64,000 nt of DNA, taken from contig DIGF01000012.1 of the NCBI GenBank assembly GCA_002419505.1, forward strand, positions 1-64,000. Direction: 5' to 3'. A model generated the notes under the pieces. That model ran no database searches. It was not told the DNA's origin and saw only the letters and a program-made list of their open reading frames with translations. This stretch comes from Caryophanales bacterium UBA5729. Lineage in GTDB: Bacteria; Bacillota_I; Bacilli_A; Izemoplasmatales; Hujiaoplasmataceae. Shown here in pieces: positions 8,217-15,552 of the stretch (position 1 is its first letter; each line of letters starts with the position of its first letter). Made by a program: the position numbers and the translations under genes.

Positions 8217-8599
8217 TATTTCACACTTTCATATATCTTAAAACTTTCGATAAAAAGAAAATTTTCTTGAACTAATGATATTTTATTAATCATTAGTAAT
8301 AATGAAATTTCTTTAAATAAAGTAATTGAACTATCTGCGCAAAAAAATACATTTAAAATGAAGTTAAATCAGAAACTCTACAATTTTAACTAACGTTATA
8401 ATAATATTAGACTTGCTAGAAAAGATGTAAGTTCTTTTCAAAAATATATTAAGATGTGATCTCTTTATAGAAAATATTTTGAAAAAAGAATAAATTCAAA
8501 GGTTTCATTGCGCACATAAAGACATTATTTACAACTGAACATAGAGTAAACTAAAGAGAATTTTTAAAACTATTAAATAGTAGAGAGGACATACAAGTT

Positions 8600-8700
8600 C
8601 TAAAGTAGCAATTGGTTCATATGCACATACAAATCCTGAGTTTGAAACTAAGGAACTTGAAAAGATGTCCAAATATAGAGATAAACAATCAAATTCATGA
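8600..8700 (+). pseudogene. short coding remnant
   Basis: One plus-strand frame reads SSKVAIGSYAHTNPEFETKELEKMSKYRDKQ in adjoining short pieces and then stops; there is no start codon or ribosome site. It looks like the tail of a lost gene, perhaps of a recombinase (the YAHTNPE stretch), but this is too short to assign. Confidence 0.2.
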
Positions 8701-8733
8701 ACCCCATTTTGAACTGAATTTAGCATTATTAAA

Positions 8734-8764
8734 GAAAAAAAGCAGGTTTTTAGAAAACCTACTT
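8734..8764 (-). terminator. terminator next to tRNA remnant 3
   Basis: Minus strand: AGTAGGTTTT, a short loop, AAAACCTGCT with one G-U pair, then seven T's. It is a different hairpin from the one beside remnants 2 and the intact tRNA, which suggests that element B has a different left end. Confidence 0.7.
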
Positions 8765-8782
8765 GTCTAAATTTAGACGTTT

Positions 8783-8832
8783 TGGTGGAACCAGAGGGAT
8801 TTGAACCCCCGACCCCTGTACGTCAAGCAGAT
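8783..8832 (-). repeat. tRNA-Val 3'-half remnant 3 (att-like)
   Basis: About 50 bases match the tRNA-Val 3' half (anticodon stem to CCA) with small changes in the variable region. The 5' half is missing. It is the junction between elements B and C. Confidence 0.85.
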
Positions 8833-8970
8833 TAACCCACTCATGATTTACCGCTATATTTAGACGTTTTATGGAATATTGAAATAAGTTTGACCCTTGT
8901 CTTGACCCTTGTTAAATTTTCTAATTAAAATAAAAATACAACCAATAAACCATCATATATTGAATTGAAT
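8833..8970 (-). other. decayed integrase 3' end / attP arm, copy 3
   Basis: The two tandem TTGACCCTTGT units recur (about 8889-8911). The minus-strand frame reads KFNKGQDKGQTYFNIP and stops, and the 'aataaaccatcatatattgaa' block of copy 1 follows. No integrase gene is attached. Confidence 0.5.
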
Positions 8971-9085
8971 TCATAAAAATTTTGTGAAGTAATTTAAGTT
9001 AAAATTGATTTAGTGAAACACAGTTTTTCAATCGTTTCATGCAATCTTTATCAAAACTAAGTGTTTTGTTTTTGTAACAATTCAT

Positions 9086-9112
9086 CAAAAAAAACTGTCA
9101 AAAGCGACAGTC
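9086..9112 (-). terminator. terminator of the HicAB-SecB operon
   Basis: Minus strand: ACTGTC, loop of six, GACAGT, then eight T's. It lies just after the 43-residue ORF and closes the operon. Confidence 0.85.
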
Positions 9113-9119
9113 ATTTTTT

Positions 9120-9251
9120 CTATTTCTTGTTTGTGCTTTTTGAAGGCTTTAATCCACTTTTATTTCCTGGTGTGTTTTTATTATCACGTCTTCTTTGGTC
9201 AAGTTTTCCAGTTGAATTTGCTTTTGGTTTTGGACCTGGTTTTAAAGGCAT
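9120..9251 (-). CDS. small basic protein, last gene of HicAB-SecB operon
   Basis: ATG at 9251 follows GAAAGGAAGAG. The 43 residues are very basic and rich in Pro, Lys, Asn and Gly (MPLKPGPKPKANSTGK ... NTPGNKSGLKPSKS ... KK), with no hydrophobic core, so the protein is probably unstructured or binds nucleic acid. It lies 36 bases after the SecB-like stop codon and directly before the terminator, so it is part of the transcript. I do not recognise a family. The good ribosome site and position argue for a real gene. Confidence 0.6.
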   Translation of the reverse strand: MPLKPGPKPKANSTGKLDQRRRDNKNTPGNKSGLKPSKSTNKK

Positions 9252-9287
9252 TTTTTCACTCTTCCTTTCATTTTTTTTAATGAAAAA

Positions 9288-9701
9288 TTAACTTTTAATG
9301 TAGTTTGGCGGAGTTATAACTGGCGGTTGACCGTGAGAAGAAGTAATTTGAGAAATTTCCATTGATGCTCTAGAAATAATATCCCCAATATATTGAGAAT
9401 TTTCTTTAAAATAACCTTTATAATCTAACTCTTTATAGTTAGGAATTTGCAATGCATCTTCTGTGAAATAAAGAACACAGCCAAAAGAAACACTCAAATC
9501 ATATAAAGATTCCGGCAAAAAATATGTTCTTCTTGTGAAAATTATTCTCAGTTGGTTTTCTTCACTTATCTCTGTTCTTAATGTATCTTTAATTTTATAA
9601 GAAACATTGATTGGTTTATCCTCTAGTGTAATCAATTTATAACTTATTTCGTTTAAATAAATTAATCTTTTTGAACTAAAATATTTGGTGTATTCAATCA
9701 T
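9288..9701 (-). CDS. SecB-like chaperone of a toxin-antitoxin-chaperone module
   Basis: The protein has 137 residues from the ATG at 9701, whose ATGA overlaps the HicB stop codon and which follows GAAGGAGG. A longer form to 9725 would ignore that ribosome site. The C-terminus, IISRASMEISQITSSHGQPP then VITPPNYI, matches the SecB signature (R-A-x3-I-S-x-x-T-S-x2-G-x-P-x-L-x-x-P-x-N-F). SecB homologues attached to toxin-antitoxin pairs hold the antitoxin in a folded state and so control toxin release. Being fused by overlap to hicB makes that role likely here. Low-GC Gram-positives normally lack SecB, which supports an imported module. Confidence 0.75.
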   Translation of the reverse strand: MIEYTKYFSSKRLIYLNEISYKLITLEDKPINVSYKIKDTLRTEISEENQLRIIFTRRTYFLPESLYDLSVSFGCVLYFTEDALQIPNYKELDYKGYFKENSQYIGDIISRASMEISQITSSHGQPPVITPPNYIKS

Positions 9702-10171
9702 TGTATAAATCCTCCTTCTCGGCATAAAATGTTTGGGGTAAATATTGACTCATAAGATTCAAATTTTTTCCAATTATTTTGATTCTGATTTAGTATATCT
9801 ATAAATAAACTGTTTTCATTATATGTCACGAAATTTTTATACTGCATAAAATTACTTAGCGCATTCTCTACTACTGAGTTTAAACTTTGATTGTTTCTTA
9901 TTCCATATAATGCTAGGTTTTTATGTAAATCAGAATTGATTCGAACATTAAATGATCCACTGAATTGTTTATCGGGGATTTTATTTACCTCTTTACAAAA
10001 ATCTAAATATTCATCAACTGCTTCATGAAATTTATTTTCGATATCCTCAGTTTTATCACTTTCAAAAAGTATTAAATCCTTTATACCTTCAATTTTGCCA
10101 AAAATTACCTTATCTTCTACAGAATACTCTATCTTTGTTAAGTAGCCCTTGTATTCAAGAATATTTTTCAT
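9698..10171 (-). CDS. hicB: HicB-type antitoxin with C-terminal extension
   Basis: The protein has 157 residues. An N-terminal HicB partial-RNase-H fold (YKGYLTKIEYSVEDKVIFGK..EGIKDLILFES) is followed by a ribbon-helix-helix domain (GSFNVRINSDLHKNLALYGI) near residues 75-110. The last 45 residues, rich in aromatic and hydrophobic residues (FESYESIFTPNILC), go beyond the usual HicB end. Chaperone-controlled antitoxins carry just such a hydrophobic C-terminal tail as the chaperone-dependence element, so I infer the same here. It lies two bases after hicA and overlaps the SecB-like gene. Confidence 0.85.
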   Translation of the reverse strand: MKNILEYKGYLTKIEYSVEDKVIFGKIEGIKDLILFESDKTEDIENKFHEAVDEYLDFCKEVNKIPDKQFSGSFNVRINSDLHKNLALYGIRNNQSLNSVVENALSNFMQYKNFVTYNENSLFIDILNQNQNNWKKFESYESIFTPNILCREGGFIQ

Positions 10172-10173
10172 TC

Positions 10174-10425
10174 TTATATTTCTCCTTTATCTTTTAGTGC
10201 TTTTACAATAATATTTACCACGTATTTTTTTAATACAGTGCTATTTCCGTGAGGTTTATCAAAAGCAATGTATGCTTGATCAGATTGTCTATAAAATTTA
10301 ACTCTCGAACCAGACCCTTGAGTTAATGTGAATCCCAAACCTATTAATAGAGACTCAGCTTCTCTATAAGTATAGTCACTTGGTTTGGATTTAATTCTAT
10401 CTTTTTTGGTTTGTAAACTACTCAA
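10174..10425 (-). CDS. hicA: HicA-type mRNA interferase toxin
   Basis: The C-terminal 65 residues have the double-stranded-RNA-binding fold of HicA: EAESLLIGLGF, then TLTQGSGSRVKFYR, and DKPHGNSTVLKKYVVNIIVK. His in KPHG is the usual catalytic residue. The frame is open to 10449, but no ATG is available. The TTG at 10425 lies ten bases after AAAGGA and is my choice. It is the first gene of the hicA-hicB-secB operon. HicA cleaves mRNA and tmRNA; HicB blocks it and represses the promoter. Confidence 0.85.
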   Translation of the reverse strand: MSSLQTKKDRIKSKPSDYTYREAESLLIGLGFTLTQGSGSRVKFYRQSDQAYIAFDKPHGNSTVLKKYVVNIIVKALKDKGEI

Positions 10426-10718
10426 ACTAATCAAATCCTTTCTCAGCAACTAAACTTTAGTTACATTATATCATAGAATTTCAATTAATCAATAAGAAGT
10501 GATTTTTCTACTCAAAATAAAATGTCGTATTAGCACTAGTTTAAAAAAATATACTGAAGATGATTTGCTTTAAATATAGCACACAAATTTTTCTTATAAT
10601 AAAACGGCTCATGTATTAATCATAAAATTTGCATATTAAAAAGCCAGTAAATTTTACTAAACTCTTAAAAGTAGACACTAAATAAAAAAGCTATAAAACG
10701 GCTTATTTAAACTCTTTA

Positions 10719-10760
10719 TGGCAGTTCAGCCAGAATCGAACTGGCAACACATGTATTTTA
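10719..10760 (-). other. tRNA-Leu-like 3' fragment with intact T-arm
   Basis: Minus strand: ACTTAAAAT (an anticodon-loop pattern for UAA), then a perfect T-arm GCCAG-TTCGATT-CTGGC, the acceptor strand TGAACTG and CCA. No matching 5' acceptor or D-arm is present, so it is a fragment. A worn relative lies at 406-441. It may be a second type of attachment site in the same array. Confidence 0.45.
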
Positions 10761-10802
10761 AGTCTTTTATTGCATATCTTTGTGGCACGACTCGTTACTA
10801 TA

Positions 10803-11102
10803 TATTTCAAATGACTAATACATTAATAAATTCGTATAAAGAATGTTAGAAAACAATAGAAAAGATTAATTTTAGATTTTATCAACCTTAATAAATATAT
10901 GAAACCTTTACTTTTCCCCTGAGTATTAATGGGATATAAATGATTTGTTGTTATGCTTCTAATCATATTTTCTAAAACACACATATGTAAAAATTTTTTA
11001 AAATAATTAGTAATGCTACTCATTCTATTAAATTTCTGGTTGACAAAAAAATAGAGAAGTTCATCCAAATGAATAAACTTCCCTATATTTAGGTCTTTTT
11101 TA
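10803..11102. repeat. 300-bp imperfect repeat, copy b
   Basis: This stretch is a diverged direct copy of 2985-3294, directly downstream of the intact tRNA-Val in transcription sense. An 81-codon minus-strand frame is open here but closed in copy a, so I do not call it a gene. The rest of 10426-10800 holds only the tRNA-Leu-like fragment and AT-rich sequence. Confidence 0.7.
11044..11083 (-). terminator. tRNA-Val terminator
   Basis: Minus strand: GGGAAGTT pairs with AACTTCTC, then TATTTTTTT, 20 bases after the tRNA 3' end. It is the same hairpin as at 3238-3277. Confidence 0.75.
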
Positions 11103-11177
11103 TGGTGGAACCAGAGGGATTTGAACCCACGACCCCCTGCACGTCAAGCAGATGCTCTCCCGCTGAGCTATGATTCC
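11103..11177 (-). tRNA. tRNA-Val(GAC)
   Basis: A full cloverleaf with encoded CCA. The acceptor GGAATCA pairs with TGGTTCC (one G-U), the D-stem is GCTC/GAGC, the anticodon stem is TCTGC/GCAGG, and the loop TTGACGT gives anticodon GAC. The T-stem is GTGGG/CCCTC with a U-U mismatch, whereas the three remnants in the array have GGGGG. This is the intact end of the integration array and the probable attachment gene. A promoter lies just upstream and a terminator downstream. Confidence 0.9.
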
Positions 11178-11186
11178 AGTAAGGAA

Positions 11187-11215
11187 ATTATAACATATAA
11201 TATTTTCCTAGTAAA
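11187..11215 (-). promoter_or_regulatory. tRNA-Val promoter
   Basis: Minus strand: TTTACT (11210-11215), 17-bp spacer, TATAAT (11187-11192), ending about ten bases before the tRNA. The rest of 11216-11502 is intergenic and holds only a small hairpin near 11378. Confidence 0.75.
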
Positions 11216-11502
11216 GCAAAATTAAACTTGATATTCGTTATCTTTATTTTGAAAATAATGTGTTTTTTATAGTTATACATCTGTTATTGAAATAAACATA
11301 ATATTTATTAAATAAAAAAACATTTCACTAAAATTAGTATATAATGGAACTGCCTATTAGACTCATTTAATTAATTATAGGGTTATTTATCCTAATAGCT
11401 ATGAATCACACCGATAATTTTAAAAACTGCACTTAAGAATGGTATTTATAGTGAACTTAGAGTTGATAATTATATTAGTTGTTAAATTTTGAAGGAGAAA
11501 AT

Positions 11503-12237
11503 ATGAAAATCATGACATTTAATATCCGAGTTGATGTTGAAAAAGATGGAAAAAACAGCTTTAGAAATCGAATAGAAGGCATTAAAGAATTCCTCAAAAA
11601 AGAAAACCCAGATATTATCGGCTTTCAAGAAATCAGACCGGCAATGCTTAATGATTTAGCAAAAGTTCTAGATAATTATTTCTTTGTCGGCGAACCGAGA
11701 AAAGAATTAGATGAATATAATCCAATATTTTTCAAAAAAAGTCTTCATCTTATCGAAAACAAAACTTATTGGCTATCAAACAGTCCAGAAATTAAAGGAA
11801 GCAAGCATCCTAATGCTTATTATCCAAGAATTTTCACGATTGTCAGTTTGGAAATAAACAACAGATATATCCAAATAATTAATACACATTTATCGCATAT
11901 TTCTAACTTAGCACGTATAGATGGTCTAAACCAAATTAAAAAATTCTACTTGGACAGAAAAGAAAAACATCCATTAATATTAATGGGAGATTTCAATGCA
12001 TATCCAAAAGAAAATGTAGATGAGATTCTCTCTCCAATCCTTACTTCTTGTTGGAGTAAATTTAGCGAGGATAAATTAACTTTTCATGATTTCACTCTAA
12101 AAACAAAAGGCGAACCAATCGATTATATCTGGATAGATAAGGTTCTTGACTTTGATAATGTGAAAATTCATCGTGATGGTTTTAGAGGTAATTTTCTCTC
12201 TGATCATTACCCGATTTCTATAATCATTAAACAATAG
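11503..12237 (+). CDS. endonuclease/exonuclease/phosphatase-family hydrolase
   Basis: The protein has 244 residues from the ATG at 11503, eight bases after GAAGGAG. It has the EEP-fold motifs in order: MTFNIRVD at the start, ENPDIIGFQE (metal-binding Glu), INTHLSH, LMGDFNAYP (catalytic Asp and Asn), PIDYIW and SDHYPI (catalytic His). Enzymes of this fold hydrolyse phosphodiester or phosphate bonds in nucleic acids, lipids or sugars; the substrate is not visible. There is no signal peptide, so it is cytoplasmic. It is a monocistronic gene just outside the integration array. Confidence 0.85.
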   Translation: MKIMTFNIRVDVEKDGKNSFRNRIEGIKEFLKKENPDIIGFQEIRPAMLNDLAKVLDNYFFVGEPRKELDEYNPIFFKKSLHLIENKTYWLSNSPEIKGSKHPNAYYPRIFTIVSLEINNRYIQIINTHLSHISNLARIDGLNQIKKFYLDRKEKHPLILMGDFNAYPKENVDEILSPILTSCWSKFSEDKLTFHDFTLKTKGEPIDYIWIDKVLDFDNVKIHRDGFRGNFLSDHYPISIIIKQ

Positions 12238-12333
12238 AAACTAAAACATTTAATCAAACTCAAACCAATTTTATTTATTTAACTTTCCGCAAAATAAATG
12301 ATAATTATATTATAATATTAAGAGGTGATTTTA

Positions 12334-13167
12334 ATGGATAATCTATATCGGTTAACTGCTTTTCCAAAAACAAGCACCGGTGGTAACAAAGCTGGTGTTT
12401 ATCTGTATGCAGATAATTTAGCAGAAAAACAGATGCAAGCAATTGCGCATGATGTGGGCTACAGTGAAACCGCTTTTGTGATGAAAAGCAAACTAGCTGA
12501 CTTTAAAGTTAGATTTTTTACCCCATTTTTTGAAGTTGATTTATGTGGACACGCTACTATAGCAACTTTTAATTTACTTAGGGAATTAAAAATCGTTACT
12601 ATTGGAAGCTATACTCAAGAAACTAAAGCGGGTATCTTAAAATTAGATGTTGAAGAAGACATGGTTTTTATGCAGCAAGTAAAACCTAAGTTTGATCAAA
12701 TAATTCCTTTAGTAGAAATTCAAGAGTGTTTTGCTGATATTGAATTTAATAATAAATTTTCTCCTCAAGTAGTTTCAACTGGATTGAGAGAAATATTCAT
12801 ACCTATTAAAAATATTGATATTTTGAACAATATGAACCCAAATATGGATAGTATAAAAAGGCTATCTAGTAAATATAATGTTATCGGGATGCATGCTTTT
12901 GCACTAGATACTATAAATAATGATGTTGACGCCTATGGAAGAAACTTCGTTCCTATTGTTGGTATTAACGAAGAAAGTGCAACAGGAACTTCAAACGGAG
13001 CCTTAGGATGCTATCTGTATCAATATTTTCAAAAAAAAGAGAAATATATTCTTAGACAAGGTTACAATTTAAACCAACCTTCAGAAATTATTACAAAAAT
13101 TAGTGCACAAGCTGGTCAAATCAATGAAGTTTGGGTAGGCGGAACCGCTTATATTATTGAAAAATAA
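12334..13167 (+). CDS. PhzF-family isomerase-like protein
   Basis: This 277-residue protein has the two-lobed diaminopimelate-epimerase fold of the PhzF family: FPKTSTGGNKAGV, GYSETAFV with the conserved Glu, FFTPFFEVDLCGHATIAT, and the C-terminal NEESATGTSNGALG. PhzF enzymes catalyse hydrogen shifts, but most bacterial homologues have no known substrate. I chose the ATG at 12334, after AGAGGTGAT. It runs alone and converges on the Amr gene with a shared terminator. Confidence 0.9.
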   Translation: MDNLYRLTAFPKTSTGGNKAGVYLYADNLAEKQMQAIAHDVGYSETAFVMKSKLADFKVRFFTPFFEVDLCGHATIATFNLLRELKIVTIGSYTQETKAGILKLDVEEDMVFMQQVKPKFDQIIPLVEIQECFADIEFNNKFSPQVVSTGLREIFIPIKNIDILNNMNPNMDSIKRLSSKYNVIGMHAFALDTINNDVDAYGRNFVPIVGINEESATGTSNGALGCYLYQYFQKKEKYILRQGYNLNQPSEIITKISAQAGQINEVWVGGTAYIIEK

Positions 13168-13200
13168 AATGCCTTGGATAAACATCCAGGGCATTTTTTA
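13167..13200. terminator. bidirectional terminator
   Basis: AAATGCC-t-TGGA ... TCCA-g-GGCATTT followed by T's on the plus strand and preceded by A's, between converging genes. It overlaps the stop codon of the Amr protein. Confidence 0.8.
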
Positions 13201-14535
13201 TTTATGTCTTATCACTTCAAATTTTTCTAGATAATAATTATCATCTTCAGATAAGCCGGCTTTTCTCAATGCTATTTCTATTTGCATTTTAGGATCATCA
13301 ATTCCTTCTATATTCGGTAATAATAACCCTTTTCTGTAGCCTTTGCTAACTATTATACCATACTTATTTACGTCTAGCTCGTTTATGGAAATTACTGGGG
13401 TTGCCTTCATTAAAACATCTACACTTACCTCTAGAGCATCAAGCTCATTTTCTTTAACTGGAGAAAATCTTGGGTCTTCGGTAGCTGAACTAATTGCATT
13501 TCTAATAATTTCGTCAGCGATAGAATCCATTATAGGTTCGATAGTTCCGATGCATCCTCTAAGTTGCCCAAATTTCTTTAAGGAAACAAAAACACCAGAA
13601 CGGCCGTTAAGCATTTCTTCAGGTAAATCATCCGGTTTTTTAATAACTTTTTTAAATTTAACATAATTTTCGATTGTTAATTGCGCTAAATAAACGTATG
13701 GATTATGCTTTGTGTTAATTATAGGTAATTTTTTGTTTTTTACAATAAATGAAGCTATAGCATATCCAACACCAAAAGGTCCTTCATAAGACAAAAGATT
13801 TTTCTCATAATCATAAGAAGAAAGCGCACCTAGCATTATTACAAATGATCTTAAACCACATTCAGCTGCTTTTCGCAAGAAATCATCACTAAAGTCCATG
13901 AGTTTCATTAAATCGCCTGATTTTATTATCTCAATGAATTTTTCATCAAATTCAAGTCCTTCTTTTGACAATCCATAAGGCCCATCTTTTTTTAATTTAT
14001 GAGATAAATCACCGCTAGCAATTATAACAAAATCTTTTTCGCTTTCAGAAATGATATTTTCGATAAGACTTCCGAAATCAAAGTGAGTTTGTAATGGAAG
14101 ACCAGAAAGTGAAAAAAGAACAATCTGAAAGTCGTGATACTTTTTATTAATGAAATACAAAGGTATAGCAGTTGCGTGATCAAGGTGGTTTTCTTGTTTG
14201 CCCTCAGTAGTTAATGGAAAGCCAGCTTTTTTAGTTGCATCTTTCATTGATTTAATAAAATCATCATCGTATGAAACTTGAAACTTAACTTCTTTAGCTC
14301 CGTAATCACTAAAATCTACCAAGGCTTTATTGCCGAAAGGCATGCGAAAATAATCAAAATAACTATAAGCATGAGGCGTGATGATAATGATTGTATCAGG
14401 TTTAATTTCCGCTATTTCATCAGCAACTTCTTCGTAAGCATTTATTGTTTTCTTTATTTCTTTTTCTTGACCCTTTCCAATTTCAGGAATTATTAAGGGT
14501 GGGTGTGGAACTATAAAAGCAGCCTTTAAAGCCAT
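13198..14535 (-). CDS. AmmeMemoRadiSam proteins B and A fused (MEMO-like dioxygenase fold + AMMECR1)
   Basis: The protein has 445 residues. The first 265 are a class III extradiol-dioxygenase/MEMO fold (VPHPPLIIPEIG near the start, TPHAYSYFD, ENHLDHATAIPL, ASGDLSHKLK). The rest is an AMMECR1 domain (GRSGVFVSLKKFGQLRGCIG with the invariant LRGCIG, ATEDPRFSPV). The family occurs with a radical-SAM partner, here 22 bases upstream on the same strand. The biochemical role of this three-part system is still unclear. The fusion of the two parts is common and not a sign of damage. ATG follows AGGAGGTGA. Confidence 0.9.
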   Translation of the reverse strand: MALKAAFIVPHPPLIIPEIGKGQEKEIKKTINAYEEVADEIAEIKPDTIIIITPHAYSYFDYFRMPFGNKALVDFSDYGAKEVKFQVSYDDDFIKSMKDATKKAGFPLTTEGKQENHLDHATAIPLYFINKKYHDFQIVLFSLSGLPLQTHFDFGSLIENIISESEKDFVIIASGDLSHKLKKDGPYGLSKEGLEFDEKFIEIIKSGDLMKLMDFSDDFLRKAAECGLRSFVIMLGALSSYDYEKNLLSYEGPFGVGYAIASFIVKNKKLPIINTKHNPYVYLAQLTIENYVKFKKVIKKPDDLPEEMLNGRSGVFVSLKKFGQLRGCIGTIEPIMDSIADEIIRNAISSATEDPRFSPVKENELDALEVSVDVLMKATPVISINELDVNKYGIIVSKGYRKGLLLPNIEGIDDPKMQIEIALRKAGLSEDDNYYLEKFEVIRHK

Positions 14536-14557
14536 TTTAAATCACCTCCTATATATT

Positions 14558-15436
14558 TCACACATTTCCAATGTGAATAGATTCAATACCCATATTTTTG
14601 CCGATTTCACGCGATTTTTTTAAAATATTAATATTAGTGGGTTTCTTATCTAACATTTTCCAAGCCGGATAAAATCTTGTGATATGCCATGGAATCTTGG
14701 GGTTAAGATCAGCTATAAAAGAAGCAATCTTAGATACTTCATCAATATTATCATTGAAGTCAGTGACCAACAATGTCGTAATTTCGAGATGAACACTCGA
14801 GGAATTGATTCTCTTTAAATTTTCTAATATCGGTTTTACTGAACCACCGCAAAATTTCTTATGCAAAGAATCATCAAAACATTTAAAATCTACATTCATA
14901 GCATCAACTAAAGGTAAAATTAAATCAAGGGTTTCGCTTGACATATATCCATTAGAAACCCAAATGTTTTTAAGTCCGCTTTTTTTTGCTAATTTCATAA
15001 TATCCAAAGCATACTCGAGAAAAATCGTTGGTTCAGAGTAAGTATATGAAATTGATTGACAATTATTTTTAATCGCCATATTTACATGCGTTTCAGGAGT
15101 AATATTTTTTCCTCTAATTTGCTTATTACTTTCATCTATTTGAGAAATTTCATTATTTTGACACCACAGACAATGAAAATTACACCCAACTGTTGCTAGT
15201 GAATATGACCAAGTCCCAGGCAAAAAGTGGTAGATAGGTTTCTTTTCAATCGGATCAATTTGCATAGCTATGGTTTTGCCATAGTTTAATGCGAACAGAA
15301 CTCCTTCTCGATTTTCTCTTACACCACATATACCTCTTTGACCTGATTTTATTACACAATGATGATGACAGACGTAGCACCTAACTTTTTCTTCATCTAA
15401 TTTCTGATACAATAAAGCTTCAATCAAATGTATCAT
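14558..15436 (-). CDS. amrS: AmmeMemoRadiSam system radical SAM enzyme
   Basis: This 292-residue protein resembles pyruvate-formate-lyase activases. It has an N-terminal Cys pair (CYVCHHHCVIKSGQRGICGV), then GCNFHCLWCQN (CX3CX2C) near residue 75, SYTYSEPTIFLEY, and HITRFYPAWK near the C-terminus. These are the hallmarks of the Amr radical-SAM family. It is the first gene of a two-gene operon with the fused Amr protein. The frame starts at 15436 and ends 22 bases before the next gene. Confidence 0.9.
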   Translation of the reverse strand: MIHLIEALLYQKLDEEKVRCYVCHHHCVIKSGQRGICGVRENREGVLFALNYGKTIAMQIDPIEKKPIYHFLPGTWSYSLATVGCNFHCLWCQNNEISQIDESNKQIRGKNITPETHVNMAIKNNCQSISYTYSEPTIFLEYALDIMKLAKKSGLKNIWVSNGYMSSETLDLILPLVDAMNVDFKCFDDSLHKKFCGGSVKPILENLKRINSSSVHLEITTLLVTDFNDNIDEVSKIASFIADLNPKIPWHITRFYPAWKMLDKKPTNINILKKSREIGKNMGIESIHIGNV

Positions 15437-15522
15437 CCCCTATACATATTAAACAAAAATCCTAATCCATCTTTATTATATCATACCTAGTTAATGAAGA
15501 TAATACACCTTAGACAAACAAA

Positions 15523-15552
15523 AAAAGAAAAAAACCATCTAGTTAAAGATGA
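15523..15552 (-). terminator. terminator of the HD-GYP operon
   Basis: Minus strand: CATCT-TTAACT-AGATG followed by GTTTTTTTC. The hairpin overlaps the HD-GYP stop codon. Confidence 0.75.

Noticed and set aside
8075..8275. 66-codon plus-strand frame between elements B and C
   Set aside because: It is AT-rich low-complexity sequence without a ribosome site and runs across the Rgg-like box.
8529..8726. 65-codon minus-strand frame before tRNA remnant 3
   Set aside because: No ribosome site, overlaps a terminator, and lies opposite a better (though dead) plus-strand remnant.
9061..9291. 76-codon plus-strand frame opposite the small basic gene
   Set aside because: It is the antisense of the 43-residue ORF and its terminator; the minus-strand gene has a ribosome site and operon context.
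10823..11068. 81-codon minus-strand frame downstream of tRNA-Val
   Set aside because: It lies in the 300-bp repeat; the other copy of the repeat does not keep the frame open and there is no ribosome site.
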